Origin: Gaiellasilicea sp963806955
GTDB lineage: Bacteria; Actinomycetota; Thermoleophilia; Gaiellales; Gaiellaceae
DNA length: 64,000 nucleotides
Assembly: GCA_963806955.1 (NCBI GenBank)
Contig: CAWDZG010000002.1
Location: 682,001-746,000, forward strand
Direction of reading: 5' to 3'
The notes under the pieces are model-generated. The model was not told where the DNA came from, did no database searches, and worked only from the letters and a program-made list of their open reading frames with translations. Each line of letters opens with the position of its first letter. Position 1 is the stretch's first letter. The position numbers and the translations under genes are program-made. This document shows positions 8,406-16,100 of the stretch, in pieces.

Positions 8406-9325
8406 CTAGCGGCGGCGCGGAAACGTGCAGCGGATCTCGAGACCCTGGCCGCGCCCACCGCTCGCTTCGACGGTGCCGCCCGCCGAGGCGACGACGTGCT
8501 TGACGATCGCGAGCCCGAGGCCGGTGCCGCGCGAGGCGCGCGAGCGGTCGGCGCGGTAGAAGCGCTCGAAGAGCCGCGGCAGGTCGGAGTCGCTCGACGC
8601 CGGCGCCGTCGTCGGCGATGCGAAGCACGACCTCGCCGTCGGCGCAGGCGCACGGAGAGGTTCGCGTTCGCTCCGGGCCCGGCGTAGCGGATCGCGTTCT
8701 CGGCGAGGTTGCGCGCGACGACGCGGAGCATGCGCGGGCGTACCTCGGCCGTTGCGGCCGCGTCGCCCTCGACGTGGAGCCGGACGCCCGCCCGAGCAGC
8801 CGTCTCCGACAACTCGGCTGCGACCTCGTGCAGGACCGGGAGCACCGGCTCGGCGCCGAGCGAGACGACGCGCGTGCCCGACTCGAGCTCGGCGAGGAAG
8901 AGCACCTCGTCGATCAGCTCCCGGATCTGATCGACCTCGCGGCGGGCCTGCTCGACGTGCGCCTCCACGTCCTCGCCCGGCAGGCTGGCCAGCTCGAGCA
9001 GCGAGAGCAGCCGCGCAAGCGGCGTGCGCAGCTCGTGCGAGACGGCGGCGGTGAAGCCCGAGCGCAGCTCCTCGTACGCGGCGAGGTCGCCGGCCTCGGA
9101 GAGATAGACGAGCCGCTCCTCGCGGCCGTCGACGGCGTAGGGGACGACGAGCGTGCGCTCGGCCGCGAGCAGATCCGGGGCGAGCGGATTCCCCTCGCGC
9201 ACGCCGAGCGCCTGACGGGCGCGCCGGCTCGCCGCGAGCACGACGCCCTGCTCGTCGAGCACGACGACGGCCTCGCGGCTCTCCTCGAGCAGCACCTGGC
9301 CGCGCACCGCATCCCGGTTCACCAC
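8406..9325 (-). CDS. PhoR/SenX3-type histidine kinase without membrane segments (two frameshifts)
   Basis: A PAS-like segment (EESREAVVVLDEQGVVLAA, residues 14-32) precedes the dimerisation domain with phospho-acceptor His97 in AVSHELRTPLARL. The ATPase follows: N-box NLAENAIRYA, then ADDGAG, FERFYRADRSR and GTGLGLAIVKHVV. The last part needs two frame changes, near 8643 and 8596; the span is 920 bases (two extra). Orthologous PhoR/SenX3 proteins normally carry one or two N-terminal transmembrane helices. Here none is visible, so the kinase looks cytosolic. It is divergent from its response regulator and lies directly upstream of pstS, so phosphate sensing is very likely. Confidence 0.85.
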
Positions 9326-9343
9326 TCCGTCACCACTCCTTCA
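9315..9343 (+). promoter_or_regulatory. PHO box between the divergent kinase and response regulator
   Basis: On the plus strand three repeats lie at 11-base spacing: GTTCACC (9315-9321), CGTCACC (9326-9332) and CTTCACC (9337-9343), with ACTC as spacer twice. It points toward the response regulator (start 9380) and overlaps the kinase start at 9325, so binding could activate the regulator gene and at the same time block or autoregulate the kinase. Confidence 0.88.
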
Positions 9344-9379
9344 CCCCGCGCGACCACGTTCCGGTTGCATGATGCACAC

Positions 9380-10075
9380 GTGCCGAAGGTGCTGATCATC
9401 GAGGACGACGACGTGATCGCGCAGGGGATGGCGCGCCATCTGACGGCGGCCGGCTTCGACGCGGTCGGCGTCGCGAACGGCGAGACCGGTCTCGCGCGGC
9501 TGCGCTACGAGCAGCCGGACGTCTGCGTCCTCGATCTGATGCTGCCGGGCATGGACGGCTGGCGCGTGATCGAGACGGCGCGGAGCGAGGGGATCGGCAC
9601 GCCGATCGTCGTCGTCAGCGCGCGCGGGACCGAGCACGACCGGATCAACGCGCTCGAGCTCGGCGCCGACGACTACCTCGTCAAGCCGTTCTCGATGAAA
9701 GAGCTTGCGGCGCGTGTGGCGGCGGCGGCCCGCCGCGGCACACGTGCGCAGGAGCCGAAGCGTGGCGACGAGATCGAGGTCGAGGAGCTGCGGCTCGACT
9801 CCCGCAACGTGCAGGCGTACGTCGACGGCGAGAGCGCCGGGCTGACGCCGACCGAGTTCCGGCTCCTCTACACGCTTGCGCTCGAGCGCGGCCGCGTGCT
9901 CACCCGCGACGAGCTGCTCCAGCGCGTGTGGGGCCGGCGCGCGTCGCACCGCGACCGCACCGTCGACGTCTTCGTGCGCAAGCTGCGCGAGAAGGTCGAC
10001 GCCCGCGCCTCCCGCAACACGTTCATCCAGACGCGCTACGGCGTGGGCTACAAGCTCGACCCGACGCCCAAGTAG
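9380..10075 (+). CDS. PhoB/PhoP/RegX3-type response regulator
   Basis: The 231-residue OmpR-family regulator has receiver residues Glu8/Asp9/Asp10, phospho-acceptor Asp52 (LDLMLPGMDGW) and Lys102 (YLVKPFS). A C-terminal winged helix follows (GLTPTEFRLLYTLALERGRVLTRDELLQRVWG, RTVDVFVRKLREKV, RYGVGYKL). It would bind PHO boxes such as those at 8373 and 9315. The GTG start at 9380 follows the PHO box by 36 bases. The divergent kinase partner and the pst operon make a role as phosphate regulator very probable. Confidence 0.92.
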   Translation: MPKVLIIEDDDVIAQGMARHLTAAGFDAVGVANGETGLARLRYEQPDVCVLDLMLPGMDGWRVIETARSEGIGTPIVVVSARGTEHDRINALELGADDYLVKPFSMKELAARVAAAARRGTRAQEPKRGDEIEVEELRLDSRNVQAYVDGESAGLTPTEFRLLYTLALERGRVLTRDELLQRVWGRRASHRDRTVDVFVRKLREKVDARASRNTFIQTRYGVGYKLDPTPK

Positions 10076-10080
10076 GCGCG

Positions 10081-10201
10081 ACGGGGTCAGACCCCGTCAT
10101 GGCCGGTTTGGCCGCCAAGCCGGGAGATCGCCCCGACCGGCGGGCGACGTCAGGGAATGCGGCGCAAACGGGGTCAGACCCCGTCGTGGCCGGTTTGGCC
10201 G
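10081..10201. repeat. two copies of a 34-bp repeat with a GGGGTCAGACCCC palindrome
   Basis: Positions 10081-10114 and 10168-10201 are identical at 33 of 34 bases. Each contains the perfect inverted repeat GACGGGGTC/GACCCCGTC (GGGGTCAGACCCC at 10083-10095 and 10170-10182) followed by TGGCCGGTTTGGCCG. The copies start 87 bases apart in the gap after the response regulator. The same palindrome (reverse complement) occurs twice within a coding region at 42262 and 42340, so it is a dispersed repeat. Confidence 0.85.
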
Positions 10202-10227
10202 ATCGGCGCTGCGGAGATCGAGCAGCT

Positions 10228-10524
10228 GTGCTGACGCTCTACCAGGCCGAATGGTGCCCCTACTCCGCCCGGGTGCGGATGCGGCTGACCGAGCTCGGGC
10301 TCGCCTTCGTCGCAAAGCAGGTGGAGCCGCGCGAGGACGACCGGGACGAGCTGCGCGCCGTCGGCGGCGGCACGTCGATCCCGACGCTCGTGACCGAGGG
10401 CGGCGAGGCGATCGACGACGCCGATGCGATCATCGCGTGGCTCGACACCCGGTACGACGACCCGCCGACCGCGAAGGGCCACCGCGCCCAGGCGCGGGCA
10501 CACGGCCGCACGCCGGCGAGCTAG
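10228..10524 (+). CDS. glutaredoxin-like protein (monothiol CPYS type)
   Basis: The 98-residue thioredoxin-fold protein starts VLTLYQAEWCPYS, with the active-site motif CPYS at residues 10-13, followed by TSIPTLV (cis-Pro region) and DADAIIAWLDTRY (C-terminal helix). Glutaredoxins of this class carry one catalytic cysteine and bind glutathione or a related thiol. The GTG at 10228 is chosen because it gives the usual domain length; the frame is open further upstream only through the repeat region. Its TAG overlaps the stop of the convergent PASTA gene. Confidence 0.78.
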   Translation: MLTLYQAEWCPYSARVRMRLTELGLAFVAKQVEPREDDRDELRAVGGGTSIPTLVTEGGEAIDDADAIIAWLDTRYDDPPTAKGHRAQARAHGRTPAS

Positions 10525-11505
10525 CTGCCGACGTAGAGGATCACGAGCGAGCCGCGCGGCACGTTCGCGTTCCCCGGAGGGGTCTGCGAGGTGACGATGC
10601 CCTCGCGTCCACCGTCGAGCTCCACTGCGAGCACCTCGAACTGTGCCCGCTCGAGCGTTTCGCGCGCCTCGTCCTCGTCCTTGCCCGCGACGCCCGGCAC
10701 CTTCACGTTCGGCGGCGGGTCGGATCCCGGCGAGACGTTCATCTGGACGGTGTCGCCGCGCTTCGAGCTCGGTGCCCGGATCCTGCGCCTGCGCGACGAC
10801 GGTGCCGAACTGCTCGTCGGACGGCACGTAGCGGACCGCCACTTTCAGGCCCTCGTCGCCGAACGCCTCGGCCGCGTCGGCGAGCGGCTGGCCGACGACG
10901 TCCGGAACGCTCGCTGGCTTCGGCTGCGGCGGCGGAGCCGTCGTCGTCGCCTCGGTCGTCGTCGCCTGGGTGGTGGTGGTCGCCTCCGTCGTCGTCGTGG
11001 CGGGCTCTGTCGTCGTCGCCGGCGTGGTCTCCGCCTCCCGGGCGACGTTCAGGCGAACGCGGGTTCCGACCTGCACGTCCTCGCCCGCGGCGGGATCCTG
11101 CGCGACGATAGTGCCGGCCGGCTGGTCGGACGGAACGGGAACGAGATCGGGCTCGAACCCGGCCGCGGTCAGCGCCGCGGTCGCCTCCGAGGACGTGGTG
11201 CCGACGACGTCCGGGACCGCGGCCGTGCGCGCCTCGGTGGTCGTCGCGGCCGCGTTGCTCTCGTCGTCGTCGCGCGAGAGCGCGTAGATCACGCCGGCGC
11301 CGACCAGCACGAGCAGGAGCAGCGCCAGCAGCCCCGGCCAGATCGGCGGCAGGCGGCGGCGAACGGGCACCTCTTCCTCGACGACGGTCTCCTCGACCGC
11401 GGCGGGGCCGACGACGGTCTCGCCCTCGGTCGGCCAGCCGTCCCGCGCGACGACCGTCTCGTCGTCGGCCGGGTCGTGCGGATCGCGGGGCGGGGGCTCG
11501 GACAT
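10521..11505 (-). CDS. membrane-anchored protein with three extracellular PASTA domains (frameshift)
   Basis: The protein has an acidic cytosolic N-terminus with three ETVV motifs (residues 16-45), one transmembrane helix (about 56-76), then three PASTA domains beginning AVPDVVG, SVPDVVG and KVPGVAG. The first two are separated by a Thr-rich spacer. PASTA domains bind peptidoglycan or muropeptides. Unlike PknB there is no kinase domain. The third domain is reached by a frame change near 10752 (CTCGAAGCGCGGC; dropping one base gives LKRGDTVQMNVSPG). The span is 985 bases, one too many. The start at 11505 follows GGGGGAGGAAA. It may be a scaffold or substrate for a Ser/Thr kinase encoded elsewhere. 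Confidence 0.82.
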
Positions 11506-11561
11506 TGCGCTTTCCTCCCCCGCTCCGCGGAAACTCAAGCCTCGAGGCGTAAAGTCGTCTT

Positions 11562-12434
11562 GTGGACGCGTATCGCACGCCGGACGAGCGCTTCGAGAAC
11601 CTCCCCGGTTTCGCCTTCGAACCGCATTACGTCGAGCAGGACGGCCTGCGGATGCACTACCTCGACGAGGGCTCCGGGCCGCCGGTGCTGCTCCTCCACG
11701 GCGAGCCGACCTGGTCGTACCTCTACCGGAAGATCATCCCCGAGCTGACCCCCGCCGCCCGCGCGATCGCGCCGGACTACTTCGGCTTCGGGCGCTCCGA
11801 CAAGCCGCTGCAGATCTCGGACTACACCTACGACTTCCACACGCGCTCGATCACCACGCTCGTCGAGGAGCTCGACCTGCGCGACGCCACCGTCGTCGTC
11901 CAGGACTGGGGCGGCCCGATCGGGTTGCGGCTCGCGGTCGAGCAGCCGGACCGGATCGCGAAGCTCGTCGTCATGAACACCGGGATCGGCGGCGGCCGGC
12001 CGCCGTCGGACGAGTGGCTGCGCTTCCGCGACTTCGTCCGCCGGCTCGGCACCGACATGATCCCCGGCAAGCTCGTGCGGCTCTCCGCCGTGCAGCCGAT
12101 GAGCGACGAGGTCGAGGAGGCCTACAGCGCGCCGTGGCCGGTGCCGGAGTCGAAAGCGGGCGTGCTTGCGTTCCCCGAGCTCGTCCCGACCTCGCCCGAG
12201 CACCCTGACACCCCCGCGCACCGCGCAGTCCGCGAGCAGCTCGAGCGCTGGGAGAAGCCCGCGCTCGTCCTCTTCTCCGACTCCGACCCGATCTTCTCGC
12301 CGCGGATCGCGGAGAAGATCGCCGCGGTCATCCCGGGCGCGGGCGAGCCGGAGATCGTCGCGGGCGCAGGACACTTCCTCCAGGAGGACAAGGGCGAGGA
12401 GATCGGCCGCAGAATCGCTCGCTTCGTCGCCTGA
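11562..12434 (+). CDS. haloalkane dehalogenase-like alpha/beta hydrolase
   Basis: The 290-residue protein has HGEPTWS (oxyanion loop, residues 46-52), nucleophile Asp115 in VVQDWGGP, a probable acid at Asp242 (SDSDPIF) and base His271 (GAGHFLQED). The halide-binding Trp116 follows the nucleophile. DWGGP is diagnostic for haloalkane dehalogenases, which hydrolyse carbon-halogen bonds to alcohols. Length and order fit the DhlA/DhmA-like subfamily. Epoxide hydrolases share the fold but usually have further Tyr residues. Starts with GTG, divergent from the PASTA gene. Substrate unknown. Confidence 0.85.
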   Translation: MDAYRTPDERFENLPGFAFEPHYVEQDGLRMHYLDEGSGPPVLLLHGEPTWSYLYRKIIPELTPAARAIAPDYFGFGRSDKPLQISDYTYDFHTRSITTLVEELDLRDATVVVQDWGGPIGLRLAVEQPDRIAKLVVMNTGIGGGRPPSDEWLRFRDFVRRLGTDMIPGKLVRLSAVQPMSDEVEEAYSAPWPVPESKAGVLAFPELVPTSPEHPDTPAHRAVREQLERWEKPALVLFSDSDPIFSPRIAEKIAAVIPGAGEPEIVAGAGHFLQEDKGEEIGRRIARFVA

Positions 12435-12444
12435 CGCCTGCTAT

Positions 12445-12468
12445 CGTTAACCACGTTAATGGTTAACG
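12445..12468. promoter_or_regulatory. perfect inverted repeat overlapping the MarR start: probable operator
   Basis: CGTTAACCA (12445-12453), CGTTAA, TGGTTAACG (12460-12468) is a perfect 9-6-9 inverted repeat, AT-rich against the GC-rich background. It covers the ATG at 12459. A MarR dimer binding here would block its own gene and the cotranscribed MFS exporter. Confidence 0.85.
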
Positions 12469-12890
12469 AGGTTATCGCCGATCCGCTCACTGTCGCAAAC
12501 GAGCTGCGGCCAGTGCTCCTGCGCCTCGCGCGGGCCCTGAGGCACGAGACCGAGCAGACCGGCGTCTCGAGCCGGCACGTGACGCTGCTCTGGCTGATCC
12601 GGACGAAGCCGGGCCTGAGCCTGCGCGAGCTGGCCGCCGAGGAGCGCATCTCCGCCCCCGCCCTCTCCGGCCACGTCGACCGGCTCGAGAAGGCCGGGCT
12701 GCTCGAGCGCGTCCGGGACGAGAACGACCGCCGCCGCGTCGGCCTCAACCTGACGGAGGAGGGCGAGCGGCTGCTCAAGAACATCCGCGCGCGCCGCACC
12801 ACCTGGTTGGCCGACCGCCTGCGCGAGCTCGACGACGACGACGTCGCCGCGATCGAGCGCGCGATCGAGCCGCTCGGGCAGCTGCTGTGA
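12459..12890 (+). CDS. MarR family transcriptional regulator
   Basis: The 143-residue protein has a typical MarR winged helix: LRELAAEERISAPALSGHVDRLEKAGLLERVRDENDRRRVGLNLTEEG contains the recognition helix and the D-x-R wing motif. MarR proteins are ligand-responsive dimeric repressors, often of an adjacent exporter. The stop overlaps the GTG of the MFS gene by four bases (GTGA). The start codon lies inside the palindrome described at 12445-12468, consistent with autorepression. Confidence 0.9.
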   Translation: MVNEVIADPLTVANELRPVLLRLARALRHETEQTGVSSRHVTLLWLIRTKPGLSLRELAAEERISAPALSGHVDRLEKAGLLERVRDENDRRRVGLNLTEEGERLLKNIRARRTTWLADRLRELDDDDVAAIERAIEPLGQLL

Positions 12891-14143
12891 CGGCGGCGCT
12901 GCTCGCACTGAACCAGCGCACGTTCGTGAGCCTGCGGCGCCACCGCAACTACCGGCTCTTCTTCACCGGCCAGGTCGTCTCGGTGAGCGGGACGTGGATG
13001 CAGAACGTCGCTCTCGCCTGGCTGGTCGTCGAGCTGACGCGCTCGCCGCTCGCCGTCGGCGTGCTCGCCTTCTGCCGTTTCATCCCGTTCACGGTCTTCG
13101 GGCTCGTCGCCGGGGTCGTCGCCGACCGGATCGACAACCGCAAGCTCGTGATCGCGACCCAGTCGATCTCGATGGCGTTCTCGGCCGTGCTCGCGGCGCT
13201 CGTGCTGACCGGCTCCGCCACGCTCTGGCTCATCTACGTTCTCGCCGCGCTCTCGAGCACGGCGATCGTCTTCGATGCTCCCGGGCGCCACGCGCTCACC
13301 TTCCAGATGGTCGGCCGCGCCGAGCTGCCGAACGCGGTCGCGCTGAACGCGAGCCTCTTCAACGCCTCGCGCGTGATCGGCCCGGCGATCGCCGGCGTGC
13401 TGATCGCGGCTTTCGGCGTCGGCATCTGCTTCGCGATCAACACCGTCACCTTCCTCGCGGTGCTGGCGAGCCTGCTGCTGATGCGCAAGGAGGAGCTGAT
13501 CCCGCCCGAGCGCGTCGGCGACCCGCCGACGATGATGAAGGGGATCCGCGAGGGCCTCTCGTGGGTGCGTCACTCGCCCGAGGCGCGGCTCGTGCTCACC
13601 ATCGTCACGGTCATCAGCACCGTCGGCTTCAACTTCCACGTGATCCTGCCGCTGCTCGCGTCCGAGACGCTGAAGACGGGGCCCGAGGTGTTCGGGATCC
13701 TCTCCGCCTGTTTCGGAGCGGGGGCACTCGGAGGAGCGTTGCTCTCGGCGGCACTCGGCCGGGCGAGCTGGAAGGTGCTCGTCGCCGGTACGGCCGGGTT
13801 CAGCGTCTCACTGCTCGCGCTGGCACCGATGTCCTCGGTGCTTCCGTGCGCGCTCCTCCTCGTCGTCACCGGGGTCTGCTTCACGCTCTGGACGTCGAAT
13901 GCGAACTCGATCCTCCAGCTCCGCGCTCCGGACCACCTGCGCGGCCGCGTCGTCAGCCTCTACCTCTGGGCGTTCGCCGGCCTGGCGCCGGTCGGTGGTC
14001 TGCTCGCCGGCTGGCTGTGTGAGGTCGGTGGCACCGCGCTCAGCTTCACGGTCGCGGGCGGTACCGGTCTCGTGATGGCGATCCTGGCGGCGCGGGAGCT
14101 GACGCTCCGGCGGGCGGCTACTGCTGCGGCGCTAGCGCGCTGA
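12887..14143 (+). CDS. MFS exporter (EntS/MFS_3-like)
   Basis: The 418-residue protein has 12 membrane segments. The N-terminus NYRLFFTGQVVSVSGTWMQ and the loop ADRIDNRKLV (motif A) are characteristic of the MFS_3/EntS group of drug or siderophore exporters; DAPGRHALTFQMVGRAELPNAVALN is another family signature. It is coupled to the MarR regulator by a GTGA overlap, so it is probably induced by the ligand sensed there. The 3' end overlaps the converging gene at 14118 by 26 bases. Confidence 0.88.
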   Translation: MTAALLALNQRTFVSLRRHRNYRLFFTGQVVSVSGTWMQNVALAWLVVELTRSPLAVGVLAFCRFIPFTVFGLVAGVVADRIDNRKLVIATQSISMAFSAVLAALVLTGSATLWLIYVLAALSSTAIVFDAPGRHALTFQMVGRAELPNAVALNASLFNASRVIGPAIAGVLIAAFGVGICFAINTVTFLAVLASLLLMRKEELIPPERVGDPPTMMKGIREGLSWVRHSPEARLVLTIVTVISTVGFNFHVILPLLASETLKTGPEVFGILSACFGAGALGGALLSAALGRASWKVLVAGTAGFSVSLLALAPMSSVLPCALLLVVTGVCFTLWTSNANSILQLRAPDHLRGRVVSLYLWAFAGLAPVGGLLAGWLCEVGGTALSFTVAGGTGLVMAILAARELTLRRAATAAALAR

Positions 14144-14588
14144 GGTTGCCGAGCAGCGGGTCGTTGCTCGCAGACTCCTCGACGGGCGCATCCGGATACA
14201 TGCCTGGCAGCGGTGTCGCACCGAGCTCCTCGGCCGACTCGATGTAGCCGTCGTCCTCGTCCGCCGCGAGGGCGGGCACCGGGCCGTCGGGCGTCTCGAC
14301 CGGCTTGGCCGGCTCGACCGCGGCGAGCTCGCGCTCGGCCTGCGGCTCGGAGGCGGTCTCCGACGGGGGCGCCGAGACCTGCACCGGCGCCGGCGCCGGC
14401 TTTGCGACCCGGACGGGCTTCGCGCGCTCGAGCGCAGCAGCAGGCGTCTTCGGCATCGACTCCCCGTAGGGGAGGCGGACGAGCCGGAACGTGGGCTCGG
14501 GCCAGGACAGGAAGACAAAGAAGCCCAGGGCGGCGCCGACCAAGATCATTCCCGGCCAGATGAGATTGGCGCGGGTCGTGAGGCGCAC
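14118..14588 (-). CDS. single-pass membrane protein with Pro/Glu-rich tail, unknown function
   Basis: The 156-residue protein has one membrane helix at residues 10-28 (LIWPGMILVGAALGFFVFL). A low-complexity region rich in Ala, Pro and Glu follows, then a short C-terminus (GATPLPGMYPDAPVEESASN). It begins with GTG and converges on the MFS gene with a 26-base overlap. No domain is recognisable. The organisation (short cytosolic end, membrane anchor, disordered tail) suggests an envelope-associated protein, but that is a guess. Confidence 0.6.
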   Translation of the reverse strand: MRLTTRANLIWPGMILVGAALGFFVFLSWPEPTFRLVRLPYGESMPKTPAAALERAKPVRVAKPAPAPVQVSAPPSETASEPQAERELAAVEPAKPVETPDGPVPALAADEDDGYIESAEELGATPLPGMYPDAPVEESASNDPLLGNLSALAPQQ

Positions 14589-14739
14589 ACAACTCTTCTA
14601 CCGGCAGCGGCGGACGATCAAACCGATCCTTACGAAATCCTTTCCACTCCGGACGGAAGTCTTTTCCTTCTCCGAACCCGCACCACACTGGCCGCGGGGA
14701 ACGATCAGGTCGGCCACATTCCTACGGAGGGGACTGGAA

Positions 14740-15303
14740 ATGAAGAAGCTCACGGCTCTCGGCTTGATCGCGACGCTTGCACTGCTGCTCGCAGCGGTCG
14801 CGGGTGCGCATCGGGTCGTCCTGATCAAGGGCACGAACGGCGCCGACACGCTCACGGGCACCCCCGGCGCAGACCTCGTCGTTGCGAAGCGTGGCAACGA
14901 CTCGGTCGCTGCCGGCGACGGCAACGACCGGGTTCACGGCAACCAGGGAGATGACACCCTCGACGGCGGTCCCGGCAACGACCGGCTCTGGGGCGGCTCG
15001 GGGAACGACTCGCTCGCGGGAGGCGAGGGCAACGACGTGCTCCGCGGCCGGCCCGGCAACGACACGCTCGACGGCGGCCCCGGCAACGACCGGCTCTGGC
15101 CCGGCCGCGGTGCGGACGTCCAGAACGGCGGCGAGGGCGACGACGTCCTGCACGCGCTCGCGCGCGACGGACAGGTCGACCGGATCGACTGCGGCCCGGG
15201 CAACGACGTCGTCTGGCTGAACGCGAAGGAAACGCACGACGTGCACGTCAACTGCGAGACGGTGAAGGTCGTCACCGTCGCCGGCGACGGCAGCGACACC
15301 TAG
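14740..15303 (+). CDS. secreted RTX-type calcium-binding repeat protein
   Basis: Signal peptide MKKLTALGLIATLALLLAAVAGA is followed by about ten tandem nonapeptides of the RTX consensus G-G-x-G-x-D-x-L (for example GGPGNDRLW, GGSGNDSLA, GGEGNDVLR). These fold as a parallel beta roll binding calcium between turns. The last 45 residues (IDCGPGNDVV, VNCETVK) form a capping segment with two cysteines. There is no adhesin, protease or lipase domain, so it is a stand-alone beta roll. Sec-type export is implied rather than type I secretion. The ATG follows GGAGGGGACTGGAA, an excellent Shine-Dalgarno. Confidence 0.85.
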   Translation: MKKLTALGLIATLALLLAAVAGAHRVVLIKGTNGADTLTGTPGADLVVAKRGNDSVAAGDGNDRVHGNQGDDTLDGGPGNDRLWGGSGNDSLAGGEGNDVLRGRPGNDTLDGGPGNDRLWPGRGADVQNGGEGDDVLHALARDGQVDRIDCGPGNDVVWLNAKETHDVHVNCETVKVVTVAGDGSDT

Positions 15304-15352
15304 CCGCGACGCGGGCTCAGCTTGGCCGTGGCGGCCGGAGGCAGTGATGCCC

Positions 15353-15370
15353 CCGGCCGCTTGCGGCCGG
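15353..15370. terminator. perfect GC hairpin after the RTX gene
   Basis: CCGGCCGC-TT-GCGGCCGG is a perfect 8-bp inverted repeat between the stop of the RTX gene and that of the convergent small gene at 15373. It could serve both directions as a terminator; no T-run is present. Confidence 0.5.
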
Positions 15371-15372
15371 CG

Positions 15373-15504
15373 TCACCGGCTCCGCCTGACGTGGCGGCGC
15401 TGGTCGCGCTGCGCGGCGCGGGCCGCGAGCGCGATCTGACGGGCGCTGCGCGGACGGCGTTCCGGCCGTGCGCGAGTCGCCTTCAGGTGCTGGTAGGTCA
15501 GCAT
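15373..15504 (-). CDS. small basic protein (43 residues) with consensus Shine-Dalgarno
   Basis: AAAGGAGGTG stands 3 bases before an ATG that opens a 43-codon frame. The protein begins MLTYQHLKATRARPERRPRS and is extremely rich in Arg, with two ARxAxRxxR-like blocks (AARAAQRDQRR) and no acidic patch. It resembles small nucleic-acid-binding or ribosome-associated proteins only in charge; no family is recognised. The near-perfect ribosome binding site in a genome that often lacks one is the main argument that it is translated. Confidence 0.6.
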   Translation of the reverse strand: MLTYQHLKATRARPERRPRSARQIALAARAAQRDQRRHVRRSR

Positions 15505-15560
15505 CACACCTCCTTTCACGCAGGCAAGCCTAGGCTCGTGGCGGTGCGGCGACATCGGCC

Positions 15561-15610
15561 GCGGGATCGATCTCGCGTCCTCCGGGAGGACGATTCCCTC
15601 ACGTGAGGGA
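15561..15610. promoter_or_regulatory. cluster of three palindromes between divergent genes
   Basis: Between the small basic gene and the gene starting at 15693 lie GCGGGATCGATCTCGC (imperfect), CGTCCTCC-G-GGAGGACG (15576-15592, perfect) and TCCCTCACGTGAGGGA (15595-15610, perfect). Such stacked dyads in a divergent promoter region suggest operator sites or a structured leader. Confidence 0.5.
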
Positions 15611-15692
15611 CGCTGTGATCTCCCCGGCTCCCGATAGTGCTCTCATTGCGGCGTACAAGCCCGGCCCTGTGGCGGCCGGAAGGGAGAAAGAG

Positions 15693-16100
15693 ATGCAGCA
15701 GTTCGTGAGCGGTCCCGGCGCAGCCGCCGGCCTGGTCGATGACGACGGCCCACCGCTGAGCCCGGAGACGGTCGGACGCGCACCCTCGAACTTCGATCCG
15801 CCGGTACCGCTGCGCCCGCTCGCGGAGCTGATCGCCGAGAAGGCGCTGGCCGCGGCGAAGGACAGGCCGGCCGACACCGTCCCCGCCGTCGCCGACGCGA
15901 GCCGGATCGTGCTGCGGCTGCTCGGTGGCGAGGTGATCGAGCTCGCCCGCTACGACGATCGCGACGAGGCGCTGAGCGCGGCGCGAGAGCTTGCGGAGCT
16001 GTTCCGCTCCGCGGAAGAGACGGGTGACTGGCCCGAGGTCGACGGCCACTTCGTTCGGCCCGGGTCGGTCGCCGTCATCGACGTGGTCGCAGCGGGGTAG
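15693..16100 (+). CDS. conserved-looking soluble protein of unknown function (135 residues)
   Basis: The ATG at 15693 is preferred over the upstream GTG-like possibilities because it follows GGAAGGGAG. The first 45 residues are a flexible Gly/Pro/Asp-rich segment. The rest is a compact alpha/beta domain (ASRIVLRLLGGEVIELARYDDRDEALSAARELAELF, then HFVRPGSVAVIDVV). The pattern of one strand pair plus a helix ending in a short strand resembles small sensor-like domains, but I recognise no family. It ends one base before the converging TolB-like gene. Confidence 0.6.
   Translation: MQQFVSGPGAAAGLVDDDGPPLSPETVGRAPSNFDPPVPLRPLAELIAEKALAAAKDRPADTVPAVADASRIVLRLLGGEVIELARYDDRDEALSAARELAELFRSAEETGDWPEVDGHFVRPGSVAVIDVVAAG

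Noticed and set aside
6919..8628. A long open frame joining the kinase end, PstS and PstC
   Set aside because: Arises from the frameshifts; each part matches a separate gene with its own start and overlap.
10081..10201. CRISPR-like array
   Set aside because: Only two units, with a palindrome and no spacer series or cas genes.
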